From positions 1,765,518-1,829,517 of the forward strand of contig NZ_LT992558.1 of assembly GCF_900258435.1 (NCBI RefSeq): DNA of 64,000 nucleotides, read 5' to 3'. The stretch's first letter is position 1. Every line of letters begins with the position of its first letter. The position numbers were made by a program, and so were the translations under genes. Below the pieces are notes generated by a model, which saw only the letters and a program-made list of their open reading frames with translations, did no database searches and had not been told where the DNA came from. Positions 53,747 to 62,429 of the stretch are shown one piece after another. Source of the stretch: Carnobacterium divergens (GTDB taxonomy: Bacteria > Bacillota > Bacilli > Lactobacillales > Carnobacteriaceae).

Positions 53747-54637
53747 ATGATGAAAAAATTAATGACGCTATTATTAGCTGCCTCCTTTTTGATTCTATTA
53801 AGTAGTTGTGCTACTGGTCTTGAACCTTATGATGCAAAAAAACCACTTGGTGAACAAATCAATTACACGATTACAGGAATCGATGCAGGTGGCGGTATTA
53901 TGTCTGCAACGGATAAAGCGATTGAAGATTACAAATTAACAAATTGGCAATTGCAACCAAGCTCTTCTGCTGCCATGACAAGTACACTTGAAAAAGCAAT
54001 CAAAGACAAGCGACCAATTGTTGTAACAGGTTGGACGCCTCACTGGATGTTTACTAAATATGATTTAAAATTCTTAAAAGATCCTAAAGAATCTTTCGGT
54101 ACTGCTGAAAGCATCCATACGATCGTGCGCCAAGGGTTAAAAAAAGATGAACCTTCTGCTTACACGGTGCTGGATCGCTTCCACTGGACCCCTGAAGAGA
54201 TGTCTGACGTGATGTTGGATGTCAACAACGGAATGGATCCTGAAAAAGCTGCTGAAAAATGGATTAAAGCAAATCCTGATGCAGTCGCTGAATGGACAAA
54301 AGGTGTTTCAAAAGTTGACAATCGTAAATTAAAATTAACTTATGTTGCTTGGGATTCTGAAATTGCTTCTACAAACGTGGTTGCTCTAGTCTTAAACCAA
54401 TTAGGCTATGACACAACGATTCAGGCAATGGAAATTCAACCAATGTGGGCATCTGTTGCAACGGATGCTGCAGATGGTATGGTCGCTGCATGGTTGCCAC
54501 GTACTTCTGGAGCCTTTTACAAAGATTATAAAGATAAAGTCGATGACTTAGGACCCAATCTTGAAGGAGCGCAACTTGGTTTAGTTGTTCCAACATATAT
54601 GGAAAATATCAATTCGATTGAAGATTTAAAAAAATAA
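53747..54637 (+). CDS. gbuC: Glycine betaine-binding lipoprotein (GbuC/OpuAC type)
   Basis: Substrate-binding lipoprotein, 296 residues, with signal peptide and lipobox LLSSC (Cys at about 21). Binding-loop tryptophans expected to cage the trimethylammonium group occur in NWQLQPSS, VTGWTPHWMFTKYDL (about 93-107), AWDSEIA and MVAAWLPRTSGAF (about 243-255). Two adjacent ATG codons follow AAGGAGGAATCA. It is the last gene of gbuABC and ends in a strong terminator. Different family from the OpuCC-type proteins at 34507 and 36177. Confidence 0.95.
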   Translation: MMKKLMTLLLAASFLILLSSCATGLEPYDAKKPLGEQINYTITGIDAGGGIMSATDKAIEDYKLTNWQLQPSSSAAMTSTLEKAIKDKRPIVVTGWTPHWMFTKYDLKFLKDPKESFGTAESIHTIVRQGLKKDEPSAYTVLDRFHWTPEEMSDVMLDVNNGMDPEKAAEKWIKANPDAVAEWTKGVSKVDNRKLKLTYVAWDSEIASTNVVALVLNQLGYDTTIQAMEIQPMWASVATDAADGMVAAWLPRTSGAFYKDYKDKVDDLGPNLEGAQLGLVVPTYMENINSIEDLKK

Positions 54638-54639
54638 TA

Positions 54640-54687
54640 AAAAGCTTGCTGCATTTCAATTAGTTTGAAATGCAGCAAGCTTTTTTT
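54640..54687. terminator. Bidirectional terminator between gbuC and padR-like gene
   Basis: A 19-bp near-perfect stem (AAAGCTTGCTGCATTTCA region) with a 7-base loop and T7 run on the plus strand; the A-run on the other side serves the leftward padR gene. Confidence 0.92.
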
Positions 54688-54698
54688 GTATAATTTAG

Positions 54699-55229
54699 TC
54701 AGCTTTCATTTATTTTTTCATTAGCCAACATCTCTTCAAACCATTCTAAATTCACCATATGATGAGACCTAGAATTTTCTAGCATCTTTCTAAAATAGGT
54801 TGGCAACTCCTGCTGGGTTGTAAGTGACTGTTCTAATAAATTAATTCTGTTCTTTGTTTCAGTTAGTTGCTCTTTTACAATTTCTTCAAACTTTTCGCTA
54901 GGATATTCCTCAACAAATAGCATCGCACCAAAAAATGATAGTTTAACATAATCGGTTTTTGTTCCGTACTTATGCATTAGTTTTTCAAATTCTTTCTCGC
55001 CTAATTCAGTAATTACGTAGTGCTGAGCCTCACGCGTATTTTCTGAGGCTATCGCTTCAATCCTATTAATAAGTCCTTTTTCTTCCATTTGTTGTAAATG
55101 ATAATAAAACGAACCTTTAGTAAAGTTCACGATATATTTATAGTGGCGTAAATCCATAAGTGCTAAAAGTTCATAACCATACGAACCTGGATTTTGTTTT
55201 AATAGACCTAAGATAATTAATGGAATCAA
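54699..55229 (-). CDS. PadR-family transcriptional regulator
   Basis: A 176-residue winged-helix regulator of the PadR type. Its N-terminal domain shows IPLIILGLLKQNPGSYGYEL (about 2-21), FTKGSFYYHLQQMEEKGLI (about 37-55, recognition helix and start of the wing) and the dimerising C-terminal helices (Vir-like, about 90-176). Such proteins usually repress their own operon and respond to small molecules. Start is TTG with GGAGGAG upstream. It follows the esterase gene by 15 bases and the pair has a palindromic operator at 56130-56173. Confidence 0.93.
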   Translation of the reverse strand: MIPLIILGLLKQNPGSYGYELLALMDLRHYKYIVNFTKGSFYYHLQQMEEKGLINRIEAIASENTREAQHYVITELGEKEFEKLMHKYGTKTDYVKLSFFGAMLFVEEYPSEKFEEIVKEQLTETKNRINLLEQSLTTQQELPTYFRKMLENSRSHHMVNLEWFEEMLANEKINES

Positions 55230-55244
55230 AGGTAGCTCCTCCTC

Positions 55245-56093
55245 TTAATCTTGGAAAAGAGTTCCAAATTTTTCTTCAAATTCAGGATAACTAATCGCTC
55301 CTAACGCCATTTCCATACTTGCTAGATAGATTTTTTCCCCTTGTGTGTAGCTTCTTTTACTTAAATTTTCTAATAGCCATTCTTCATTTTCTAGAGGTTC
55401 CATTACATGTTGCTTGTTGGCAAAGGCCTCAAAGTAACGTAAACCAAAGCGACGTTGTGAAAGAGCGTTGATATGAATTCCATCAGGATTTGCTGTCAGT
55501 TCTTTTGCAGTCACAAAGTAACATTCTTCCTGCTCAAAAGCAACTTTTTGCAAGGCTTGATTGACAGCTTGGTGTTCAGTACAACTAATTCCAAAACCAC
55601 TCTCCCCTAAAAAATCAGGCATGCCGCCAATCATTAATGGCAGATTAGGAGCATTAAGCTCTGTTCTAAATGCTTTGATAACATGCAATAACTTTTCATA
55701 ATAATCTGAAAAACGCTCTGGAGTGCTATCGCTTTCTCCTTGGTGCCAAAGGATTCCTGTTAATTGACTATTTTCCATCGCAAATTTTGCTTGGCTAATG
55801 GCATGACGAAATAGTATTCCATCTGGATGCCATTCGTCTATTATACTGCCGCCTTCAGCGCAAGGAATTAAACCTAGTTGATCTTCTTTATTCTTCTCAC
55901 ACCAAGCTTCAGCGAATGAAGCTGCTAATCCAACTCCAGCAACAGGACGATCATAGTTAATTGGCTCAGTCATCATTTGCCAACGTCCATTACGAAGCAT
56001 TTGGATTCTTTCGTTATAAATAGGTTGTACCTCTTTGATAAAGCCTCGTCCAGCCATATTGGATTGTCCCAACATTAAAAATGAGTGTATCAT
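55245..56093 (-). CDS. SGNH-type sialate O-acetylesterase-like carbohydrate esterase
   Basis: A 282-residue esterase of the sialate O-acetylesterase (DUF303/CE6-like) group that deacetylates sugars. Motifs: LGQSNMAGRG (about 8-17, catalytic Ser in GQSN), CAEGGSIIDEW (about 77-87), WHQGESDSTPERFSDYYEKL (about 114-133) and DGIHINALSQRRFG (about 203-216, catalytic Asp/His). A 45-residue helical C-terminal tail follows the catalytic part. No signal peptide, so it acts in the cytosol. The start is the ATG after AAGAAGGAATGAACTA; the upstream frame to 56117 is unlikely. Operon with the padR gene. Confidence 0.9.
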   Translation of the reverse strand: MIHSFLMLGQSNMAGRGFIKEVQPIYNERIQMLRNGRWQMMTEPINYDRPVAGVGLAASFAEAWCEKNKEDQLGLIPCAEGGSIIDEWHPDGILFRHAISQAKFAMENSQLTGILWHQGESDSTPERFSDYYEKLLHVIKAFRTELNAPNLPLMIGGMPDFLGESGFGISCTEHQAVNQALQKVAFEQEECYFVTAKELTANPDGIHINALSQRRFGLRYFEAFANKQHVMEPLENEEWLLENLSKRSYTQGEKIYLASMEMALGAISYPEFEEKFGTLFQD

Positions 56094-56129
56094 TAGTTCA
56101 TTCCTTCTTTCAATCATTAGATAAATATA

Positions 56130-56173
56130 GTCTAATTAGACCTTCTTCGCCATTATAGTCTAATTAGACTATA
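56130..56173. promoter_or_regulatory. Tandem palindromic operator of the esterase-padR operon
   Basis: Two copies of GTCTAATTAGAC: 56130-56141 and 56158-56169, centres 28 bases apart. The second sits in a perfect 20-bp palindrome, TATAGTCTAATTAGACTATA (56154-56173). It lies within the promoter spacer and -10. The likely ligand protein is the PadR regulator. Confidence 0.8.
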
Positions 56174-56179
56174 AATCAA
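56152..56179 (-). promoter_or_regulatory. Promoter of the esterase-padR operon
   Basis: Minus-strand TTGATT (56179-56174), 16-base spacer, TATAAT (56157-56152). The spacer is filled by the operator palindrome. Confidence 0.8.
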
Positions 56180-56214
56180 GTTCTAAACGTTTATTCTTTC
56201 TTTATTTTAATCAA

Positions 56215-56254
56215 AAAACTTCAGAATGGATAAATTTATATTCATTCTGAAGTC
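56215..56254 (-). terminator. Terminator after the Ig-like/sortase-like gene
   Basis: ACTTCAGAATG / CATTCTGAAGT stem with a 14-base AT-rich loop and T6 on the minus strand, about 30 bases past the stop. Confidence 0.85.
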
Positions 56255-56284
56255 TTTTATACTTAGTCATCTTTTTTGCTGCTT

Positions 56285-57607
56285 TTAAGCAGAGGCCTCA
56301 ATCACCCAGTCTACACTCCCACTACTATTCTCACAGGTTTGAAGAGTAATTCGTTCCCCTCCCCCAGTTCCAATCATTCGATCCCAATAATTAACACCAT
56401 CAACTATTCCAACGGCGTTTTGTGTCACTTGATAGATACGCTGAATATGATAGGCTGTTGGATGATTAGCAGCATCCGTAACTATGATGATACTTCCAAC
56501 CCCTAAATTCCAAATTCCTGAAAAAGCTCCTGGGTTATGACCGATAATATGGGTATTTAATCCATCTGTTCCTGATTGTACCGCAGCGCCACCCCAAGTT
56601 GATGCATTTGCCGAATTCGTATCGATATAATTTTGTCCCCCACTTTGTCCAGCATTTTCATAATGAATTGATTCACCCATTAAATTCACTGTTTTTGGTT
56701 GATATTGTCCTTCTTGAGGAACTGGTGATGGTGTTGATTCACTGTCCTCCTTTTGGTTGACTTGACTTGAAGAATGGCTAGTAGCTTGATTTTCTTTTGT
56801 TTGAGTAATCGTTGCTTGCGGTTCTTTAATTTTAGGAGCTTTATCTTTTACTGTTACTGTTTTAGTCAGAATTGTTTGATTGCCTGATTGATCTTTCACT
56901 TCATAATTCACAGGATATTTGCCTACTTTATTCCAATCAACTTTTCCTGTCTCAGTGACCTTACTAGTTAAATCGCCATCGTAATTATCTTTTGCAGTCA
57001 CTAATGTCATTACGTCTATCGATTCACCTATATTCGTTATTTTATCTTCTGCACTCAAGACTGGAGGGATTTTATCAACTACTTTTATTTCTGTTATTTT
57101 ATTAATTTTATTTCCGCTTTCGTCATTTGCTGAAATCGTTACATGATTGACACCTATTTTATCTATTTGATAATCAGATATTGTCGATACATTCGTAATG
57201 TCTCCATCCAAGTTATCTGTAATAGTAATTTTTTTTCCTAGTTGAAAAGGCTGATGAACTTCTACTTCATAAGAATCTTTAGCACTAATTACTGGTGGTG
57301 TTTCATCTTTTACAAGAATAGTAACTACCTCTTCATCAATCGTTTTTCCGGATTCTTTCAAAGCAACAGTTACTTTGTAATCGCCTATTTTATTCGTATT
57401 AACGGTTCCTTTTACAACACTCAATTTTAGATTTTTTTGTGAATGTTCAATTTTTATTTTGTTCAAGTTTAATTTTTGATGGTAAGGGGCTTGGATAGCA
57501 TTTGAAAGTATTTCAGGATTGGTTAATTCTTTATTTACAAATAAACCTAGACCTCCAACTGAAATTGAACAACTTGTAAGTAAGAGTAAAGCAGTTTGAT
57601 AAGGCAT
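56285..57607 (-). CDS. Secreted Ig-like repeat protein with C-terminal sortase-like domain
   Basis: A 440-residue exported protein. The short hydrophobic N terminus (PYQTALLLLTSC) lacks positive charges but contains a lipobox-like LTSC, so it may be a lipoprotein or a simply exported protein. Then come Ig-like repeats of the DUF5011 type (about 104-270), each with a PPV(I/L)SA start and D(N/G)DG or YDGD loops, a Ser/Gln/Pro-rich linker (about 270-310), and a sortase-like beta barrel. The barrel shows HIIGHNPGAFSGIW with candidate catalytic His357 and TLQTC with Cys425. After the Cys no Arg remains in the last 15 residues, so the usual sortase triad is incomplete. Start ATG after AAGGTG. No LPXTG anchor. 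Confidence 0.8.
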   Translation of the reverse strand: MPYQTALLLLTSCSISVGGLGLFVNKELTNPEILSNAIQAPYHQKLNLNKIKIEHSQKNLKLSVVKGTVNTNKIGDYKVTVALKESGKTIDEEVVTILVKDETPPVISAKDSYEVEVHQPFQLGKKITITDNLDGDITNVSTISDYQIDKIGVNHVTISANDESGNKINKITEIKVVDKIPPVLSAEDKITNIGESIDVMTLVTAKDNYDGDLTSKVTETGKVDWNKVGKYPVNYEVKDQSGNQTILTKTVTVKDKAPKIKEPQATITQTKENQATSHSSSQVNQKEDSESTPSPVPQEGQYQPKTVNLMGESIHYENAGQSGGQNYIDTNSANASTWGGAAVQSGTDGLNTHIIGHNPGAFSGIWNLGVGSIIIVTDAANHPTAYHIQRIYQVTQNAVGIVDGVNYWDRMIGTGGGERITLQTCENSSGSVDWVIEASA

Positions 57608-57720
57608 ATCCAACACCTTCCATTTCCATTATTTTTTTATTTAAACAGACCATATTCTCTTTGTTATATAATACCTCTTTTTGTTATTTAATAATAATTT
57701 AATGCTCAAAAAAGACAAAA

Positions 57721-57752
57721 AAAAACACTAATTCAATTAAATTAGTGTTTTT
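57721..57752 (-). terminator. Terminator after rnjB
   Basis: AAAAACACTAATT / AATTAGTGTTTTT perfect stem with a 6-base loop and a long T-rich tail, 5 bases past the rnjB stop. Confidence 0.9.
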
Positions 57753-57757
57753 TTGAC

Positions 57758-59440
57758 TTATTTTCTTTTTTTATTACGGTAGCTTGATTCCATAATAATT
57801 GGTAAAATAACTGGTCTGCGACGAGTTTTTTCAAATAGATATTTGCTTAGAGCTTCTCTAATCTCTTGTTTTAGACGGCTCCACTCAAATTCTTTACGAC
57901 TTAAATTTTCTTCAACAACTGTTCGAACAATTTCATTGCTTTCTTTAATTAAGTCTTCATTGGCTCTTACATATACAAAACCTTTTGTTGTTACATCTGG
58001 GCCTGAAATAATCTTGCCTTGTTTACGGCTAATCGTTACAACTGCAACAAAAATACCATCTTCGGATAACAATTTACGATCGCGTAATACGATATTGCCA
58101 ATGTCGCCAATTCCAATTCCGTCAATCATTGTATTGCCCGCTTCAACTTGTCCAGCCATTCTCATACGTCCATCTTTATATTCCATAACATCGCCTTTAC
58201 CTGGAATAAAAATGTTTTTATGAGGAATCCCAACTTCATTTGCTAATTCAGCATGAGCTGATAATAAACGGAACTGTCCTTTAACTGGAATGAAATAAGT
58301 GGGCTTCATCAAGTTAATCATCAATTGTAAATCTTTTTGTGATCCGTGACCTGAAGCTTTTAAATTATCTGAAATTTGTTTTACAGTACCACCCGCGCGG
58401 TAAATCATGTCTTCTGTTTTAGCAACCGTCGTTTCCATCGCTGTTGACGTAGTCGTTGTGATATAAATTAAATCGCCTTCTTTAATGTTCACTTGACGAT
58501 GTCTGCCAAGTGCCATTTTTTGTAGGGATTGAATGGGTTCGCCTAAGTTCCCTGTTTCAAGTACGACAATTTCATTATCTGGATAATTATCGATGTCTTT
58601 GACAGGAACGATTAACTCATCACTTGGCAATTCAATTTTATTTAATTTCATTGCTGTTTTAACAATTTCTTCCAAGTCTTTACCGGTAATAAAGACTTTA
58701 CGTTTTGATTTTTCAGCAGCATTTAAAACTTGTTGAACTCTTAGGATATTACTTGCAACACAGGCTGCAATAATACGACCTTCTGTATTTCTAAAGGTAT
58801 CTAAAACTTCTCCGGCAATTTTCAAGTCACTTGCGTTTTCGACGGTACTTTCAGCACCTTCGGAATCACTTAGCAAAGCTAAAACATTGTTCTCGCCAAT
58901 TGAGCTGATTTTTGCAAAGTTGGTTTGATACATTGGAATCGCGCTTTGATCAAATTTAAAGTCTCCTGTATAAACGATACTGCCTTCATCTGTTTTAACA
59001 GCAATACCGACAGAGTCTGGAATCGTATGGGTTGTTTTAAAGAAACTCACCACTGAATTTCCAAATTCAATCTCTGTATTTTCGTCAATAATATGATAGT
59101 CGTCAAAGCCTTTTGAAATATGATCTTTTTCAACAAAGAGTTTTGCTAAGGCAATCGTTAATTCTGTTCCAAAAACAGGAACACTGAATTTTTGTAAGAA
59201 ATAAGGAAGTGCTCCGATTGCATCGGCATGTCCATGTGTTAAAAAGACACCTACAATACGGTCACTATTTTCTTCCAAATAACTAAAATCAGGAATCACA
59301 ACGTCAATTCCTAGCAATTCATTTTCAGGGTAGATGAGCCCACAGTCTAAGATGTATATTTCTTCTTCCACTTCAACGATGTATAAATTTTTACCATTTT
59401 CACGAACACCGCCAAGTGCGATTATTTTAATGTCGCTCAT
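57758..59440 (-). CDS. rnjB: Ribonuclease J2
   Basis: RNase J2, a beta-CASP metallo-beta-lactamase protein that pairs with RNase J1 for 5'-end-directed mRNA decay and rRNA processing. The 560 residues show THGHADAIGALPYF (about 67-80), TTHTIPDSVG (about 137-146), GDFKFDQS (about 159-166), and the C-terminal SGHGSQKDLQLMI. The metal motif reads HGHADA rather than HGHEDH, typical of the less active J2 paralogue. ATG start after GAGGTGAAAAA. It is downstream of asd-dapA as in Bacillus (asd-dapG-dapA-rnjB). Confidence 0.95.
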   Translation of the reverse strand: MSDIKIIALGGVRENGKNLYIVEVEEEIYILDCGLIYPENELLGIDVVIPDFSYLEENSDRIVGVFLTHGHADAIGALPYFLQKFSVPVFGTELTIALAKLFVEKDHISKGFDDYHIIDENTEIEFGNSVVSFFKTTHTIPDSVGIAVKTDEGSIVYTGDFKFDQSAIPMYQTNFAKISSIGENNVLALLSDSEGAESTVENASDLKIAGEVLDTFRNTEGRIIAACVASNILRVQQVLNAAEKSKRKVFITGKDLEEIVKTAMKLNKIELPSDELIVPVKDIDNYPDNEIVVLETGNLGEPIQSLQKMALGRHRQVNIKEGDLIYITTTTSTAMETTVAKTEDMIYRAGGTVKQISDNLKASGHGSQKDLQLMINLMKPTYFIPVKGQFRLLSAHAELANEVGIPHKNIFIPGKGDVMEYKDGRMRMAGQVEAGNTMIDGIGIGDIGNIVLRDRKLLSEDGIFVAVVTISRKQGKIISGPDVTTKGFVYVRANEDLIKESNEIVRTVVEENLSRKEFEWSRLKQEIREALSKYLFEKTRRRPVILPIIMESSYRNKKRK

Positions 59441-59477
59441 TTTTTCACCTCTATTACTTTCTTTTATATTGTTCTTT

Positions 59478-60350
59478 TTAAATTTCTAATGCATTAAAAA
59501 TAGCTTGCTCTTCTTCCATAGTACAAGGAATTAACGGCAATCTTAGGGAACCTACAGAAATACCTAACTGATTTAAACTCGCTTTAACGGGCGCTGGGGA
59601 CGAAACGGTAAACAGGCTGTTCATTTTAGGAACAAGGTTACGATGAATTCTTGCTGCATCTGCTACTAAACCTTCTTCTAATAAACGATACATCTCTGCC
59701 ATTTCATTTCCTAAGACATGACTTGCAACCGAAATAATTCCTGTTGCTCCGATACATTTAGCAGGAAACGTTAAATTATCTTCTCCAGAATAAACTAAGA
59801 AATCAGCTGGCGCCCCTTCAATAATTTCACTCATAGCATCAAGTCCGGCACATTCCTTTGTCCCAATAATTGAATCAAATTGAGCTAATCGAATCGTTGT
59901 TTTTGCATCCATTGAAATTCCAGTTCGTCCTGGAACGTTGTACATCATAATTGGCAAGTCACTTGCATTCGCAACGGCTTTGAAATGTTCATATAACCCT
60001 GCTTGACTTGGTTTGTTATAAAATGGAACCACTACTAAAGCAGCATCAATGCCTTTTATGTTTGACACTTCTTCGGTAAATGCAACGGTTTCTGCTGTAT
60101 TATTCGAACCCGTTCCAGCAATAATTGGCACGCGTCCTGCCACAAATTCAACTGTTTTTTGATAAAGTGTCAATTTTTCATCATGAGTTAACGTAGGAGA
60201 TTCTCCTGTAGTGCCACCAACGACTAGACCTTGGGTACCATTAGCTAAAAGATAGTCTATCAAAGCTTTTGTCTTTTCATAGTCAATGTCTCCTCTATCG
60301 TCAAATGGAGTTACCATTGCTGTCATTATGTTCGCCGTTTTGATTTCCAA
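59478..60350 (-). CDS. dapA: 4-hydroxy-tetrahydrodipicolinate synthase
   Basis: DapA condenses pyruvate with aspartate semialdehyde, committing to lysine and diaminopimelate. The 290-residue TIM barrel shows GGTTGESPTLTHDEK (about 42-56), the YNVPGRTGI tyrosine region (about 132-140) and the Schiff-base lysine in IIGTKECAG (about 156-164). I use the TTG at 60350 (MEIKTANIMTAMVTPF), nine bases after AAAGGA. Another TTG at 60356 is too close to that site. An ATG at 60360 opens a different 19-codon frame overlapping the dapA start. Its substrate comes from asd immediately upstream. Confidence 0.94.
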   Translation of the reverse strand: MEIKTANIMTAMVTPFDDRGDIDYEKTKALIDYLLANGTQGLVVGGTTGESPTLTHDEKLTLYQKTVEFVAGRVPIIAGTGSNNTAETVAFTEEVSNIKGIDAALVVVPFYNKPSQAGLYEHFKAVANASDLPIMMYNVPGRTGISMDAKTTIRLAQFDSIIGTKECAGLDAMSEIIEGAPADFLVYSGEDNLTFPAKCIGATGIISVASHVLGNEMAEMYRLLEEGLVADAARIHRNLVPKMNSLFTVSSPAPVKASLNQLGISVGSLRLPLIPCTMEEEQAIFNALEI

Positions 60351-60403
60351 AATCAATCATCCTTTCTTTCCGTTAACGAGTTCCCTTTTCTTACATCTTT
60401 ACT

Positions 60404-61447
60404 TTAAACTTTAACTAAATCAAGTTTGTGTAAACTTTCAGCGATTTGGATTGAATTCCAAGCAGCACCTTTTAGTAAGTTATCTGATACAACCCACATA
60501 TGGAAGCCTTTGTCTTCATCTAAATCTTTACGGATTCTGCCTACAAATGTCTCTTTTTTACCAACAGCTGTTAATGGCGTTGGGTAAGTTTGCGTGTCTG
60601 GATCATCTTGTAAAACCACACCAGGAGCCGTTGTGAGTTCTTGTTGAATTCCAAAAACTGTTGCTAATTCATCCTCTACTTCAAAATAAATCGATTCAGA
60701 ATGTCCTGAAACAACAGGAATACGAACACAAGTAGCAGCAACTTTAATCGTTTCGTCTGCCATAATTTTTTTCGTTTCATTCATCATTTTCCACTCTTCG
60801 TAGGTATAACCCGCGTCACTAAAGACATCGATTTGAGGCAATGCATTAAAGGCGATTGGAAAATGTTTTTGATCGCCACTACAAGGTAAAATATTGGCTT
60901 CATAACCTTCTTTGTTTAACATGTGTTGCGCTTGGTCTTCCATTTCTTTGATAGCTGAAATTCCTGCTCCACTAACAGCTTGATAAGTAGAGACAATAAT
61001 TCTTTTTAAACCGTATTTTTTGCGAATAGGTTCTAACGCTACCATCATTTGAATCGTTGAACAATTTGGATTTGCTATAATTCCTTGATGGGTTCTTAAC
61101 GCTTCTTCATTCACTTCTGGCACAACTAGAGGCACGTTTAAATCCATTCGATAAGCACTTGTATTATCAATCACTACTGCTCCACGCTTCACTGCTTCTG
61201 GGGCAAATTGTTTTGAGATGCCTCCACCTGCACTAAATAATGCAATATCAATGCCTTCAAAAGAGTCCGGCGTTGTTTCTTCAATGACTAATTCCGTTCC
61301 TTTAAAGTTCTTTACTTTTCCAGCAGATCTTTTTGATGCTAGTAATGTTACACTTTCAATTGGAAAAGTTGCTTCTTCTAACATTTCCATCATTTTTGAA
61401 CCAACGGCTCCAGTTGCACCTACAATCGCAATATGATATCCACTCAT
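60404..61447 (-). CDS. asd: Aspartate-semialdehyde dehydrogenase
   Basis: Asd reduces aspartyl-phosphate to aspartate semialdehyde with NADPH; the product feeds lysine/diaminopimelate, threonine and methionine synthesis. The 347 residues contain [14 protein letters not shown] (about 9-22, NADP loop), the catalytic Cys in [11 protein letters not shown] (about 125-135) and His in [13 protein letters not shown] (about 244-256). ATG start after GGGAGTTGTCTGT. First gene of asd-dapA-rnjB. No lysine riboswitch or T-box is seen in the 225-base leader, but an inverted repeat lies at 61522-61544. Confidence 0.96.
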   Translation of the reverse strand: MSGYHIAIVGATGAVGSKMMEMLEEATFPIESVTLLASKRSAGKVKNFKGTELVIEETTPDSFEGIDIALFSAGGGISKQFAPEAVKRGAVVIDNTSAYRMDLNVPLVVPEVNEEALRTHQGIIANPNCSTIQMMVALEPIRKKYGLKRIIVSTYQAVSGAGISAIKEMEDQAQHMLNKEGYEANILPCSGDQKHFPIAFNALPQIDVFSDAGYTYEEWKMMNETKKIMADETIKVAATCVRIPVVSGHSESIYFEVEDELATVFGIQQELTTAPGVVLQDDPDTQTYPTPLTAVGKKETFVGRIRKDLDEDKGFHMWVVSDNLLKGAAWNSIQIAESLHKLDLVKV

Positions 61448-61521
61448 ACAGACAACTCCCTATTTTTTTGTTTATAGTTTATACATGACTTTTAAAACGT
61501 TCTTACTTTTGTCGTTTCTCA

Positions 61522-61544
61522 TTCAAGGAATTAAAACTTGAATC
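61522..61544. promoter_or_regulatory. Inverted repeat in the asd leader
   Basis: ATTCAAG and CTTGAAT arms separated by 9 bases, about 75-97 bases upstream of the asd start and on the transcribed side of a TAAAAT box. Could be an operator or RNA hairpin. Confidence 0.4.
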
Positions 61545-61672
61545 AGACAAATGTAACCATCTCATATTTTACCATAAAAGCGCCTTAAATCATACCTAAC
61601 TTGCCTTTTTGTGTTAAAATACAAACAGCTTTATTTATTTTTAAGAATTAATTTGAAAAAGGAAAGGAATTT

Positions 61673-62425
61673 ATGATGAAACGTACAACAAAAATCGGAC
61701 TAATTAGTATCCTCATTTTGACTATTCTAACATTAGGTGGTCTTTTAACACTAAATCTCCTAACATACTCCCCTAGCCCACAAGCTGAGTCTGCTTTAAA
61801 AAGTAACCCTGCCGTCAATGTAAAATCAACTTCTAATGCAACTGTTTTTACTCCAACTAAACACAAAAACGATCTCAGCGTTTTATTTTATCAAGGTGCT
61901 TTAGTAAAAGAAGACAGTTATAGCATTTGGGCTAAAAATCTTGCTGTTAAAGGAGGTTATACTGTTTACCTCATTCACCAACCGTTTCATTTAGCCGTTT
62001 TAAAAAGTGGAATTGCTGCTGACATTATTCAAGAAAATAATATTAAAGAGTACGTTATTGGCGGTCATTCGCTAGGAGGCGTTATGGCGAGCCGTTTTGC
62101 AGAAAGCCATCTTTCACCCAACCTAAAAGGTGTTTTCTTTTTAGCCAGTTATCCTGATGAAAAAGGGTCGCTAGCAAAAACAAATTTACCCGTTCTTTCA
62201 ATTGTGGCAGATCATGACGGTGTTTTGAATTGGGATCGTTATAAAGACGCAAAAAAAGACTTACCTCCCACAACGACATACCAGACAATCACAGGAGGCA
62301 ATCACGCTGGATTTGGTAGCTATGGACCACAAAAAGGAGATACTTCAGCTTTAATCTCCAACAATGAACAGCAAGCGATTATCTCTGATTTACTGCTTAA
62401 CTGGTTAGATGCACTTCCTAAGTAA
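61673..62425 (+). CDS. Membrane-anchored alpha/beta hydrolase
   Basis: A 250-residue alpha/beta hydrolase with an N-terminal signal-anchor helix (about 7-30) and an outward-facing domain. Nucleophile elbow is IGGHSLGGVMASRFA (about 127-141), with the Asp in IVADHDGVLNW (about 180-190) and the His in GGNHAGFGSYGPQKG (about 211-225). This fits the PF12695-type family; substrate unknown. ATG-ATG start after AAAGGAAAGGAATTT. It stands alone, with an extended -10 (TGTTAAAAT, 61612-61620) just upstream. Confidence 0.85.
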   Translation: MMKRTTKIGLISILILTILTLGGLLTLNLLTYSPSPQAESALKSNPAVNVKSTSNATVFTPTKHKNDLSVLFYQGALVKEDSYSIWAKNLAVKGGYTVYLIHQPFHLAVLKSGIAADIIQENNIKEYVIGGHSLGGVMASRFAESHLSPNLKGVFFLASYPDEKGSLAKTNLPVLSIVADHDGVLNWDRYKDAKKDLPPTTTYQTITGGNHAGFGSYGPQKGDTSALISNNEQQAIISDLLLNWLDALPK

Positions 62426-62429
62426 TCCG

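Noticed and set aside
56285-57607. LPXTG-anchored surface protein
   Set aside because: No LPXTG motif or C-terminal membrane tail; the protein ends in the sortase-like domain.
61448-61672. Possible lysine riboswitch or T-box before asd
   Set aside because: No L-box core or T-box GGTGG-type anti-terminator motif was found.
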